NCBI GenBank assembly: GCA_016294035.1
Contig: JAEDCT010000004.1
Coordinates: 62,001-126,000, forward strand
Length of the DNA: 64,000 nucleotides
Source of the DNA: Treponema sp.
Lineage (GTDB): Bacteria; Spirochaetota; Spirochaetia; Treponematales; Treponemataceae
Direction: 5' to 3'
The translations under genes and the position numbers were made by a program. The first letter of the stretch is position 1; each line of letters starts with the position of its first letter. This document shows positions 1 through 8,279 of this stretch, piece after piece. A model generated the notes under the pieces. That model ran no database searches, was not told the origin of the DNA, and saw only the letters and a program-made list of their open reading frames with translations.

Positions 1-1
1 C

Positions 2-2356
2 GGCCTGGACAAGAGAAGTGATTTTGAATCTTATATTTCTGCAGGTTCAATTAGGGATAAGAATATTTCCACCTATGTTGATCAGCTTAAGGTAATGATC
101 TACACAATGAACTGCGAGCAGGAAGTCTATTATACCTGTGAAGGCCCGGCAACAGAACAGTTTGAGGATCTTGATGGCGATGGTGAATATGATCATGCAC
201 CTGAAGGTTATTGCATGCAAAAGACACTCATGCCTCTGGAAGGAAGTTCCGGAAACAACAGAAGAAGAATTGTTACTGTTGGAGCACTGGATTCTTCTGC
301 TGTTGCTGACACTGACAATGATATTTGTGATGGTGTTACAACCATGACCTTCTATCTTAAGAAATCTGATGGAACTTTTGTGACATACAAGACTGTTAAA
401 TTCACTAAGCCATCGCTTGATGCAATTTCATGCAAGCTTACTGTTAGGGATTATTCTTCTACAGATGGAAGTGGACGAGATTACAATAGTTCAAGTGTAA
501 TTCCTGGATACAGTAATATTGAAATCAAGAAAAATCCTTCATCAACACATACACTAACCAGCTATACAGATGCTGCCGACTACAATATCTATTATACTGG
601 TTCTGCCAACTGTGAGGATATTTTCTTTGATATTGTACCAAATTATGCAGGTGTATATGTACGACACACGATTCTTAATAAAGATGATGCTGTCATGTCA
701 ATTGATGCAGACAATACTCAGTTTACAGTTACAACAAGGGCTGATGGAACTGAAATTTGGCAGTCATTCATGCGTTTGTGGTCTTCATACAAAAAGTCGT
801 CATATATTTGTATCTATAAGGATGAAGCCTCGTATAATGCAGATCCAAATGATTTTGTTGCAATCATCAAGCTGTCTTTCTACAGAAAACCGGATGTTTC
901 TTTGTCAACGCTGAAGTTTGGACTTGCCTCGTCTGTAAAACAGTCTAATGGAAGTGCATTCAATTCATCAAAGCCTAGATTTGAAAATGGTGCTGAGGTT
1001 CTTACGCTGCCTTATGTAAGCACGACTGAAGAAATAACTGACAACGGTGCATTGAAAGTTAAATTCCCTGTTGCAACTTCTAAGTTTGAAGTTCGCGAAA
1101 AGACCTTTGGTTCTGATGAGGAGGATGCAGCAAAGAACTGGAAGGGTACTCAGGAATCAAATGCCGGTGACCGGGGAACTGTGATTTATGGTCCTAGTGA
1201 CACATCTACAACTGAGATTTCAATTCCTGTTAAATATGAAGAAGGCATTATAAAGGCATATAGCATTTATGTTTATTGTGATTACTATGTAAACTCTCCG
1301 GTTAGCGGCCAGCCTATGGTTCCTGCACAAGAATCAAAGGAATACCTTGTTTACGTTAAACCAAAACTGAGCAACAACTCCAAGTTCTCTCTCAACCTGA
1401 AGCAGGAAGACGGCGACGGACTTATTGTCAGCAGTGTTACCGTTAATTCAGGCACAAATGTGGTCAAGGATGCTTCTTCTACTGTTGAATGCACGGACTA
1501 TACAAAGAGTGGTGATCTTAAGATTACTGTTGATCTTCACAAGGCAGCGGCACTGACTGTTACTGTTGATGGAACAGTTCTTGATTCATCATTTGTAGAC
1601 GACAGTAATCCGGCCAAGAGAATTATTACAATTCCTTATGATTTGTATAATTCTGACTCAAGGAAGGATACTATTGTTCCGTATGTGATTAAGGTTGATT
1701 CTGAAGATGGCCTTAACCATTCAACCTATAAGGATAAGCTTTATATTCAGGATAAGGTTAAGTCTCTTGGTTTCACAACCCAGCTTATTTCTGGAACAAG
1801 CTATAATGTAACTTCTGAATCCACTGACTGGAAGATTGGATATAATACTGACTCAATATTTAATTTCATTGCCAATAAGGCGTCTGTTTCCTATGCTGCA
1901 TCATATAAGATTGCAATCCAGGCAAACGGAGATACTTACTGGGTTACAATGGGTGCCGGCGGAACTTCTACATCAGTGGTTTCTGCATCATCAGGCTCGG
2001 CCTTGAATGGAGTCAGAGTGCAGGTTGACCCGGAAGTATATTATGTCAAGAAAAATGATTCTGATGTGGTTGAATCATGGATCCTGGTTAAATTTAAGGT
2101 AACTAATTCAAGCGGCAAGGCCCTTAAAATTGGTGCCTCAAGCAGCGGGCTTGGTTCAAATATTGAGCTTTTGCCAGATTATGCAGATTCGGATAGTTTC
2201 ACAAACTTCTATTCCGGAAATGCAGGTGTTGTTGACAGCAACATGTGGATTGGAAACCAGACTCCTGGAAACGGATCCGGGGCCCATTCATTCAGCTTCA
2301 ATATAGGAACATCTTCATCTGCCACAAGAACGGTTGCATTTAAATTTGTTCCGTAA
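2..2356 (+). CDS. 3' part of a large secreted-type protein of unknown function (5' end outside window)
   Basis: The reading frame is open from base 2, so the gene starts upstream and about 784 residues are visible. The protein is rich in Ser, Thr, Asn, Asp and Tyr, has few Cys, and alternates short hydrophobic and polar stretches, as in extracellular beta-sandwich proteins. There is no membrane segment after the visible start. An acidic run near visible residue 60 (DLDGDGEYD) could bind calcium. Similar-looking segments (a 'YLVYVKPKLSNNSKF' stretch near the middle, then several short Val/Thr-rich strands) suggest tandem Ig-like or cadherin-like modules, but I do not recognise a family. The stop is followed by about 70 bases without a gene and then the secG promoter. 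I infer that it is exported or surface-bound; its N-terminal signal would lie outside the window. Confidence 0.75.
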   Translation, partial: GLDKRSDFESYISAGSIRDKNISTYVDQLKVMIYTMNCEQEVYYTCEGPATEQFEDLDGDGEYDHAPEGYCMQKTLMPLEGSSGNNRRRIVTVGALDSSAVADTDNDICDGVTTMTFYLKKSDGTFVTYKTVKFTKPSLDAISCKLTVRDYSSTDGSGRDYNSSSVIPGYSNIEIKKNPSSTHTLTSYTDAADYNIYYTGSANCEDIFFDIVPNYAGVYVRHTILNKDDAVMSIDADNTQFTVTTRADGTEIWQSFMRLWSSYKKSSYICIYKDEASYNADPNDFVAIIKLSFYRKPDVSLSTLKFGLASSVKQSNGSAFNSSKPRFENGAEVLTLPYVSTTEEITDNGALKVKFPVATSKFEVREKTFGSDEEDAAKNWKGTQESNAGDRGTVIYGPSDTSTTEISIPVKYEEGIIKAYSIYVYCDYYVNSPVSGQPMVPAQESKEYLVYVKPKLSNNSKFSLNLKQEDGDGLIVSSVTVNSGTNVVKDASSTVECTDYTKSGDLKITVDLHKAAALTVTVDGTVLDSSFVDDSNPAKRIITIPYDLYNSDSRKDTIVPYVIKVDSEDGLNHSTYKDKLYIQDKVKSLGFTTQLISGTSYNVTSESTDWKIGYNTDSIFNFIANKASVSYAASYKIAIQANGDTYWVTMGAGGTSTSVVSASSGSALNGVRVQVDPEVYYVKKNDSDVVESWILVKFKVTNSSGKALKIGASSSGLGSNIELLPDYADSDSFTNFYSGNAGVVDSNMWIGNQTPGNGSGAHSFSFNIGTSSSATRTVAFKFVP

Positions 2357-2428
2357 TTAGTAATTTTTCTGCAGTTTTATGATTCTTCCTGTCTGTTTCA
2401 GGTGGGGAGAACCTTCATTGTTCAAACA

Positions 2429-2457
2429 TTGACTTACCAACGGCATTTCGTTAGAAT
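2429..2457 (+). promoter_or_regulatory. Predicted sigma-70 promoter of secG
   Basis: TTGACT at 2429-2434 and TAGAAT at 2452-2457 are separated by 17 bases. A second -10-like TATAAT lies at 2466-2471 without a good -35. Transcription from the first pair would give a leader of about 33 bases containing the secG Shine-Dalgarno. Confidence 0.55.
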
Positions 2458-2496
2458 ATTGAGACTATAATTTGTAAAAATTTTTTGGAGTATAAA

Positions 2497-2889
2497 ATGA
2501 ATATTGTAAAGACAGTGGCTCTCGTTGCATTCGTGATTATCTGTGTTATTCTTATTCTTCTTGTTTTGGTTCAGAATGAAGAAAACAATGGCATGGGAAG
2601 TGCTTTCGGCGGTGGTCAGAGCACAGCTTTTGGTGCACATTCAGCTAATGTAATCACAAAGACAACAGGTGTGTTTGTAGCTTTATTCTTCGTTGCTGCA
2701 TTTGGTCTTGCATTGCTTAACAAGGCTCCTAAAAAGGCTGATCTTTCTGAAACTGTAAAGCAGGTTCAGGGCGCTGAATCAGAAAACAAGGCTGCAGATG
2801 AAAACTGGCTTAAGGATGAAGTTGAAAAGCCTGCTGCAGAACAGACGGTAATTGAGGTTCCTGCAGAAGCAGCCGCTGCTACTGAGTAA
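2497..2889 (+). CDS. secG: Preprotein translocase subunit SecG
   Basis: SecG is the small accessory subunit of the SecYEG channel in the inner membrane. The 130-residue product has the expected layout: a first membrane segment at about residues 3-24, the family loop 'NGMGSAFGGGQSTAFG' at about 31-46, and a second membrane segment at about 56-75. A charged, Ala/Glu-rich cytoplasmic tail follows; such tails are common in spirochetes and vary in sequence. I chose ATG 2497 because GGAG lies at 2487-2490 with a 6-base spacer; an in-frame TTG at 2485 would overlap that Shine-Dalgarno. A promoter sits just upstream, and the EIIA-like gene follows after 13 bases, so the two are probably cotranscribed. 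Confidence 0.93.
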   Translation: MNIVKTVALVAFVIICVILILLVLVQNEENNGMGSAFGGGQSTAFGAHSANVITKTTGVFVALFFVAAFGLALLNKAPKKADLSETVKQVQGAESENKAADENWLKDEVEKPAAEQTVIEVPAEAAAATE

Positions 2890-2902
2890 TTCCGGTAAGA
2901 TT

Positions 2903-3358
2903 GTGATTTTCAAGGAAGTTTTTTCTCCGTCTTGCATTATAATCAATTTGGAAAGCCAGGAAAAAGATGAGCTTTTCGAAGAACTTGGGCAGTGCATTTT
3001 TTCAGCACATCCGGAAATTGACAGAGAGAAAGCTTTGGCATCCCTTTGGGATCGGGAAGCAAAAATGTCCACGGGAATCATGAGGGGAGTTGGTATTCCT
3101 CATGGAACCTGTAAGTCAATAAAGAAGTGTGCTGGTGCCATAGGAATCAGTCGTGGTGGAATTGACTATGACAGTCTTGATGGCAATCCGGTGAAAGTTG
3201 TGTTCATGCTGCTTTTTGGGGAAGATGACAATACTTTGCATCTGGAAGTGCTTAAAAGTCTTTCTCAGGTTCTGCAGGACGAAAGTTTTGTAGACGAGTT
3301 ATATAAAAAACAGAATCCACAGGATGTGTTTGATTTCCTGTGTTCAAGAGAAAACTAA
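2903..3358 (+). CDS. ptsN: PTS EIIA type-2 domain protein (PtsN-like)
   Basis: This is a stand-alone EIIA domain of the fructose/Ntr class, about 151 residues. In this family a phosphoryl group from HPr or NPr is carried on a His in a G-x-x-I-P-H motif; here the motif is GVGIPHG with His67. The body matches the fold in order: an N-terminal 'FSPSCIIINL' strand, a helix rich in Glu/Leu, the His loop, and a C-terminal 'PVKVVFMLLFGEDDNTLHLEVLKSLSQ' region (quoted in part). GTG 2903 is chosen because it gives the usual length; an earlier in-frame TTG at 2852 would lie inside secG. The Shine-Dalgarno is weak (GGTAAG). No EIIB/EIIC transporter gene is adjacent, so a regulatory role is more likely than sugar uptake. 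A second EIIA paralogue lies at 22132. Confidence 0.85.
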   Translation: MIFKEVFSPSCIIINLESQEKDELFEELGQCIFSAHPEIDREKALASLWDREAKMSTGIMRGVGIPHGTCKSIKKCAGAIGISRGGIDYDSLDGNPVKVVFMLLFGEDDNTLHLEVLKSLSQVLQDESFVDELYKKQNPQDVFDFLCSREN

Positions 3359-3433
3359 GGCACTCATATTCTGTGTGTTTGCCTGAGGAAGGAATTCCGG
3401 TAGTACTGGATTAGTGTGACTTGAGGTGTGTAT

Positions 3434-3742
3434 ATGGCAACTGAATCAATTGATATTATTCAGCATCTTCTTGAAGTTGAAAATGAAGCTGCCCAAATGC
3501 AGCTGGATGCCCAGAAACAGGCAGACGAAAAGATTGCCAGGGTTCGCTCTGAGTCTGATGCCCGATACAAGAGTGAATGTGCAGAGAATGCCAGGGTTCT
3601 TGAATCAGAAGAAAAGGCAAAAATCCAGCAAATCAATGATAATCATTCACAGCAAATTGAATCCTTCAAGGCATCATTGGAATCAACACCTAAATCACCT
3701 GAAGCTTTCAAATCAACCATAGAAAAAATGCTTTTTGCATAG
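3434..3742 (+). CDS. V-type ATPase peripheral-stalk coiled-coil subunit (G/H type)
   Basis: This first gene of the V-ATPase operon encodes 102 residues of almost continuous charged helix (Glu, Gln, Lys, Ala heptads from about residue 10 to 80), with a short C-terminal motif ending in an amphipathic 'KMLFA'. Subunits G/H pair with subunit E to form the peripheral stalk that holds the catalytic head against rotation. The identification rests on coiled coil, size and operon position, not on strong sequence motifs. ATG 3434 has GAGG at 3423-3426 with a suitable spacer; an in-frame GTG at 3428 is less likely. The next gene starts 9 bases after the stop, so translation is closely linked. Confidence 0.75.
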   Translation: MATESIDIIQHLLEVENEAAQMQLDAQKQADEKIARVRSESDARYKSECAENARVLESEEKAKIQQINDNHSQQIESFKASLESTPKSPEAFKSTIEKMLFA

Positions 3743-3751
3743 GAAAAGAAC

Positions 3752-4780
3752 ATGGCAATGGATAAAGTAACTGCCGAATCTTATGTTTATGCAAAGGCAA
3801 GCGGAATGCTTTCAAAGTCCTATGTTGGAGAAAGGGCAAGGCAGCTGTTTGCTCAGAATTCTCTGCAGGAACTGTGGAATTTTCTGTTCAAAAAGGAATC
3901 TCCTGCTGTTCCTGAAACGCTTCTGGCAAGGGAACTGGAGCGTGAGGCATTTGATTCTTTTGTTGGACAATACAAAACTCTTCTTGCTAACTATTCAAAG
4001 CCCCACAATATTTATCTTTATCTTCTTCAGTCCTATGATTTTGAAAATCTCAAGGATATAGGGGCTGCCCTTGCCTTGGGTAAAAAAGACATGCCTGATG
4101 TGGAAGATATTTCTCCTTTCAATATTATTTCCTATGACAAGTGGCCGGATATTAAGGCCATGACACAAACAGGACCCCTTTCCTGGTACTCTGTTCCAGA
4201 GTTGGCGGAACAGCATCTTGAAAATTCCAGGCTGGATTCTTTTTACATTGAAAACCTCTGGAAATCCCTTGATTCGGTAAATCCTGAGTGCAAGAGTGCC
4301 CTTAAGAATCTCATAGGTAAAAAAATCAGAATTGACAATACAGTCTGGGCAATCAGGCTCAGGTTTTATTATGGAATGTCTAAGGAAGAAATCATTCCGC
4401 TTTTGTCTTATTCAGATAAATCCAGAAAACCAGGTGATGTTCTGGCTCAGGAAGCAATTTCAACTTTGGACTGGGATCTTGATGACTACGACGCATGGTC
4501 AAAATGGAAGCATGCAGATCTCCTGAATCCACATGAAGAAGGTGTTGTCTGGACTGTTGATTCAAGATGGATTACTCAGAAAGCAAAGAATATGTATGTT
4601 GAAAAGGCATACAGGTTATTTCATATTTATCCGTTTACGGAATGTCCTTTGGTGTGCTGGTTTATTGTTAAGCGCAATGAACTTGACAACATTAGGACTG
4701 CATCTGAAAGCCTGAGACTGAACATTGGTTCTTCCCAGGCAATGAATCTTGCAGGTTTTTCGGAGGTTTCAAATGGCTAG
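3752..4780 (+). CDS. V-type ATPase subunit C (V0D/AC39 family)
   Basis: Subunit C is the socket that couples the central shaft (D/F) to the proteolipid ring. The 342-residue product is about the usual family length, mainly helical, with the AC39-like N-terminus 'SYVYAKASGMLSKSYVGERA'. It contains the repeated short motifs ('SYDFENLKDIGAALALGK', 'LRFYYGMSKEEIIPLLSY') that in this family mark three similar helical bundles. Start 3752 has AGGA 7 bases upstream, overlapping the stop of the preceding gene. Its 3' end overlaps the start of subunit I by 8 bases. Assignment is by family resemblance plus operon context. Confidence 0.87.
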   Translation: MAMDKVTAESYVYAKASGMLSKSYVGERARQLFAQNSLQELWNFLFKKESPAVPETLLARELEREAFDSFVGQYKTLLANYSKPHNIYLYLLQSYDFENLKDIGAALALGKKDMPDVEDISPFNIISYDKWPDIKAMTQTGPLSWYSVPELAEQHLENSRLDSFYIENLWKSLDSVNPECKSALKNLIGKKIRIDNTVWAIRLRFYYGMSKEEIIPLLSYSDKSRKPGDVLAQEAISTLDWDLDDYDAWSKWKHADLLNPHEEGVVWTVDSRWITQKAKNMYVEKAYRLFHIYPFTECPLVCWFIVKRNELDNIRTASESLRLNIGSSQAMNLAGFSEVSNG

Positions 4781-6761
4781 AACTACTGCCATGAGTCTTT
4801 TAGAATTAATGATTCTCAAGCAGGATATTCACAACGTTCTCTTATATCTTGGAAAGGAAGGTGATTTCCAGTTTCAGCAGAGTTTTGAGAAGATGTCAGA
4901 AACCCAGGATTCTGGCAAGAAAGAAAATCCGGACAGCGTGGTTTTCGACAAGCTTCAGAAAGTCAGGGCTTCTCTGGCATTGGATGATCTTTCATCTTAC
5001 AAGGGAAAATTGACTTTCCCTCTTGAATCAGACTATGAAATGGCAGAAAACATTAGCCAGGCTGTTGAGTTGCTGCATCAGAAGGAAGTTGCCGCCCAGG
5101 AAGAATTCAAGAGAGCATCCAGCGCATATACAGAGGCACTTTCCTTTTCCAATATGAAGGTTCCATATTCCGAGCTTGAATCACTTTCATTCCTCACACT
5201 TAGAATTGGAAAAATTCAGAGTGAAAAATTTGATGAGCTTAGTGCCAAACTTTCAGACAGGTGTATTCTTGTTCCACTTGGGGAAGATAAGACCAAGGTT
5301 CTCGCTGCTTCATCCAAGAAGGCAAGGTTTGGCCTTGATGCAGACTTGAAGGAGGCTGGTTTTGTTGAACTTGAGATTCCTTCTGATTTTAAGGGAATCC
5401 CTGATGATGTTCTTGAGACACTCAAGGTTCGTCGTGATGAGGCAGAAAAATATCTTGAGGAAATCAGTACTGAAAGAAAAAACTACGCAGATACTCACAA
5501 GGATGAAATTTATCTGCTTCTCCAGAAGTTTTCTGTTGGATGTCAGATTTACAAGGTTGAGAACAATCTTGAGTCTACTGAATATGTCTATAGAATCACA
5601 TTGTGGGTTCCTGCATATAAGGCAAAAAAAGTAATGAAGGATCTGGACGAGCTTACTGCAACAAGAGCGGCTTTTCGTCTCTATGCTCCAAGCGAAGTTC
5701 CGGATGTAGTTTCAGGCAAGGAAAAAGTTCCGGTTCAGCTCAAGCACGGAAAGCTTGTGTCTAACTTTGAGAGAATGATTTTCAGTTATGGTGCTCCACT
5801 TTACGGAACTGTGGATCCAACTCCATTTGTTGCCGTTTTCTTCTCGATCCTTTTCGGAATTATGTTCGGTGATGCAGGACAGGGACTTGTATTCCTCGTT
5901 CTTGGAATTCTTGCTTCCAACAAGAAAATCAAGCTGGCCGGATGGGAAAAATTTGGTCCTATTCTCACGGCTATTGGTATTACGTCAACAATAATGGGTG
6001 TTCTTACTGGTGAATTCTTCGCCAATGAGACAATTCTTGAACCTTTTGCATTGTGGGTAACAGGACTTTTCGGTCATGCCCATGCTCCTATTTTACACAT
6101 GATGCCAGGCAGCGAATCTTCATCAATTACAAGAATGTTCACTTTCTTTGGATTTACCATTGCGGTTGGTTTTGCAATCAATACCTGCGGAATCATTATC
6201 AACATTGTGAATCAGATTTCATTGAAAAGAATCGGGCGAGTACTTTTCGGCAAGACAGGAATTTCAGGAGCTCTCTTTTTCTGGTACGTGATTGCTTTTG
6301 CATTAAGGGTTGCATTCTTCAATCATGTTCCAGCTTTGTATGACTGGGTTATTATTGGTGGTTCTCTTTTGCTTTCTGCTTTTGGTGAACCTCTTGAGCG
6401 CCTTATAGAAGGGGAACGGCCTGTTCTTGAAAATGGAGTTCTTTCATGTGTTATTGGTGCTGTTGTTGAGATTATTGAAATAATTTCTTCGTATCTTTCA
6501 AATACAGTTAGTTTCGTTCGTGTTGGTGCATTTGCCCTGGCGCATGCGGTTCTCGGATTTATCATTAATTCTTTGGTTGAAATTACACCGGGAGTTGGTG
6601 GACTAATTGTTGCAGTTATTGGAAATGCAATTGTTGTTGTTCTTGAGGGAATGATTGTTGCAATTCAGGTTGTCAGGCTCCAGTACTATGAGTTCTTCTC
6701 GAAGTTCTTCACGGAAACTGGACGGGAATTCAAGCCATTCAGGTTTGAATACAAAAAATAG
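4773..6761 (+). CDS. V-type ATPase subunit I (membrane stator subunit a)
   Basis: Subunit I forms the ion half-channels next to the proteolipid ring. The 662-residue protein has a soluble N-terminal half (about 1-345, with coiled-coil segments) and a C-terminal half with seven or eight membrane helices. The hallmark 'GTVDPTPFVAVFFSILFGIM' opens the membrane part, and the conserved segment 'SNTVSFVRVGAFALAHA' carries Arg583, the residue that in this family faces the ion-binding carboxylate of the ring. ATG 4773 is chosen because GGAGG lies at 4762-4766; an upstream in-frame ATG at 4749 lies well inside subunit C. The 8-base overlap with subunit C implies translational coupling. A gap of 145 bases separates it from the proteolipid gene. 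Confidence 0.93.
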   Translation: MARTTAMSLLELMILKQDIHNVLLYLGKEGDFQFQQSFEKMSETQDSGKKENPDSVVFDKLQKVRASLALDDLSSYKGKLTFPLESDYEMAENISQAVELLHQKEVAAQEEFKRASSAYTEALSFSNMKVPYSELESLSFLTLRIGKIQSEKFDELSAKLSDRCILVPLGEDKTKVLAASSKKARFGLDADLKEAGFVELEIPSDFKGIPDDVLETLKVRRDEAEKYLEEISTERKNYADTHKDEIYLLLQKFSVGCQIYKVENNLESTEYVYRITLWVPAYKAKKVMKDLDELTATRAAFRLYAPSEVPDVVSGKEKVPVQLKHGKLVSNFERMIFSYGAPLYGTVDPTPFVAVFFSILFGIMFGDAGQGLVFLVLGILASNKKIKLAGWEKFGPILTAIGITSTIMGVLTGEFFANETILEPFALWVTGLFGHAHAPILHMMPGSESSSITRMFTFFGFTIAVGFAINTCGIIINIVNQISLKRIGRVLFGKTGISGALFFWYVIAFALRVAFFNHVPALYDWVIIGGSLLLSAFGEPLERLIEGERPVLENGVLSCVIGAVVEIIEIISSYLSNTVSFVRVGAFALAHAVLGFIINSLVEITPGVGGLIVAVIGNAIVVVLEGMIVAIQVVRLQYYEFFSKFFTETGREFKPFRFEYKK

Positions 6762-6864
6762 TTTTTCGAAAACGGGCCTTTTTTTGACCTGTGAAACTGT
6801 GGTTTGGGAAAATAAGATAAAAAATACCAATAATCTGGAAGGTTTGGATTTTTGTCTTTTTAAG

Positions 6865-6879
6865 ATTTGCGTTGCAAAT
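6865..6879 (+). promoter_or_regulatory. Small hairpin in the I-K intercistronic region
   Basis: ATTTGC and GCAAAT flank a GTT loop, 28 bases before the proteolipid start. The surrounding 6762-6906 region has no gene. A role in separate processing or boosted expression of the ring subunit is possible but only inferred. Confidence 0.3.
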
Positions 6880-6906
6880 TTATAGTTTATATATTAGGAG
6901 AAAATT

Positions 6907-7221
6907 ATGAACAAGAAATTTTTTGCTTCTCTGGTAACATTGCTTGCTATTGGATGCGCATGTGTTTTCGCAGAAGATGCAGAAACAACTAAGAATGCTG
7001 CTACAGGAATTGCAGGCTCAATCAAGTACATTGCCGCAGCCCTTGCTGTTGGTATTGCTTGTATTAGTGGTGGTACTGCTGTTGCAAAGATTGGTTCTGC
7101 TGCAATGGGTGCTATGAGTGAAAATGCTGAACTTTCAGGAAAGGCACTTCCATTCGTAGGTCTTGCTGAAGGTATCTGTCTCTGGGGATTCCTTGTAGCA
7201 TTGTTCATCATCATTATGTAA
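6907..7221 (+). CDS. V-type ATPase proteolipid subunit K (rotor ring), with N-terminal leader
   Basis: This is the ring subunit that carries ions across the membrane. The 104-residue product begins with a typical signal-peptide-like leader (MNKKF, hydrophobic core, 'CVFAED' at about 18-23), then one hairpin of two membrane helices with the Gly/Ala-rich motif 'GGTAVAKIGSAAMGA' and the ion-binding carboxylate Glu88 in 'GLAEGICLW'. It is therefore the 8-kDa, two-helix type, unlike the four-helix 16-kDa NtpK of Enterococcus. I recall that the Thermus V/A-ATPase ring subunit has a comparable leader. I cannot tell H+ from Na+ specificity. AGGAG at 6896-6900 supports the start. The gene is set apart from neighbours by gaps of 145 and 90 bases, fitting the need for many copies. 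Confidence 0.9.
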   Translation: MNKKFFASLVTLLAIGCACVFAEDAETTKNAATGIAGSIKYIAAALAVGIACISGGTAVAKIGSAAMGAMSENAELSGKALPFVGLAEGICLWGFLVALFIIIM

Positions 7222-7311
7222 ATAAATCACATTGAGATAGGGTTTCCCTGGTTTGTATCGGGGGACCATTATTCTCTTGTGTTTTGCTTGCAGTCGATTT
7301 AATGACGGTTT

Positions 7312-7647
7312 ATGGAATTTTTTGTATTGGGTGAACGGGAACTTGTTCTTGGATTCATGCTTGCAGGTGTGAAGGGGCAGGCCGTTACCAACCGACAGGA
7401 TGCATTGGAATCTTTTTTGCGTGTCACTGGACAATCTTCATCTTCTCAGTCTTTGGTTGAGGCAGAAAGACCAGAGATTTTGATTTTGACTGAGGATGTT
7501 GCCGATATGATTTCGACTGAGGTTCAGTCATGGCAAATGAAGGCTAAGGCACCTCTGATTGTAGAAATCCCTGGTTTGAATGGTCATGCCAAGGGAAGAA
7601 AGACTCTTACTGATTCAATTAGAGAAGCAGTGGGAATCAATGTTTAG
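7312..7647 (+). CDS. V-type ATPase subunit F (central shaft)
   Basis: Subunit F binds subunit D in the rotating shaft. The 111-residue product has the expected alpha/beta fold: 'FFVLGERELVLGFMLAGVKGQAV' at the start (strand, Gly loop, helix), a central 'PEILILTEDVADMI', and a C-terminal 'PLIVEIPG' strand followed by a basic tail. Length matches the family. The Shine-Dalgarno before ATG 7312 is weak (GACGG), so efficiency may depend on the upstream K gene. An 11-base gap leads to subunit E. Confidence 0.88.
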   Translation: MEFFVLGERELVLGFMLAGVKGQAVTNRQDALESFLRVTGQSSSSQSLVEAERPEILILTEDVADMISTEVQSWQMKAKAPLIVEIPGLNGHAKGRKTLTDSIREAVGINV

Positions 7648-7658
7648 GAATATTTAAT

Positions 7659-8279
7659 ATGGAAGAATTACGTTCAACAGAAGTTTTGGATAAGGAAATC
7701 CGTGCAGAAAGCGTAAAGAAAGCAGAAAAAATTCTTGCCAGTGCTGAAGCAAAGGCTCAGGAACTGCTTTCGGGTGTTGACCTTCGTGTTGCAGAAACAA
7801 AAAAGACTGCAGAAGAAAACATGAAATCGCGTTTGGCATTATATGAGAAAAATGTAAATGCATCGGTTCCTCTTGAAAGGCAGCGCTATCTTGTGTCTTT
7901 CATCAATAACTCTGTTATGGACGCAATCAATGATTATATGGGTAGTCTGACTCAGGACAGGAAAGACTCTCTCATAGAAAAAGAACTTGCAAAGGCAAAG
8001 AATATTATTGGAGCAAGAAAAGTAACATGCCTTGCTGTTGGAAAAATGGATTCTGCTTCATGTGAAAAAATCGTGAAGAGTGTCCTTGGAAATGTGGTGG
8101 CTGGTTGTACTGCATCTTCCGGTGAAGAAAAAAACTGCCTTGAATATGGACTTATACTCAAGACTGAAGATGGAAAACTTACATGCCGTCTTACTCTTGA
8201 AGAAATCATAAATAACTTGCTCGCCAGAAAAAGGGAAGAACTTGCCCTTGCTCTATTTGACGGGAGGTTGCCAGAATGA
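7659..8279 (+). CDS. V-type ATPase subunit E (peripheral stalk)
   Basis: The 206-residue protein has a long charged helical N-terminal half (about 1-85, 'RAESVKKAEKILASAEAKAQ' and similar) and a C-terminal globular half, the usual layout of subunit E, which pairs with the small coiled-coil subunit to make the outer stalk. The final segment 'CRLTLEEIINNLLARKREEL' resembles the conserved family C-terminus. AGGAA precedes ATG 7659. The 3' end overlaps subunit A by four bases (ATGA), so the two are translationally coupled. Confidence 0.87.
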   Translation: MEELRSTEVLDKEIRAESVKKAEKILASAEAKAQELLSGVDLRVAETKKTAEENMKSRLALYEKNVNASVPLERQRYLVSFINNSVMDAINDYMGSLTQDRKDSLIEKELAKAKNIIGARKVTCLAVGKMDSASCEKIVKSVLGNVVAGCTASSGEEKNCLEYGLILKTEDGKLTCRLTLEEIINNLLARKREELALALFDGRLPE

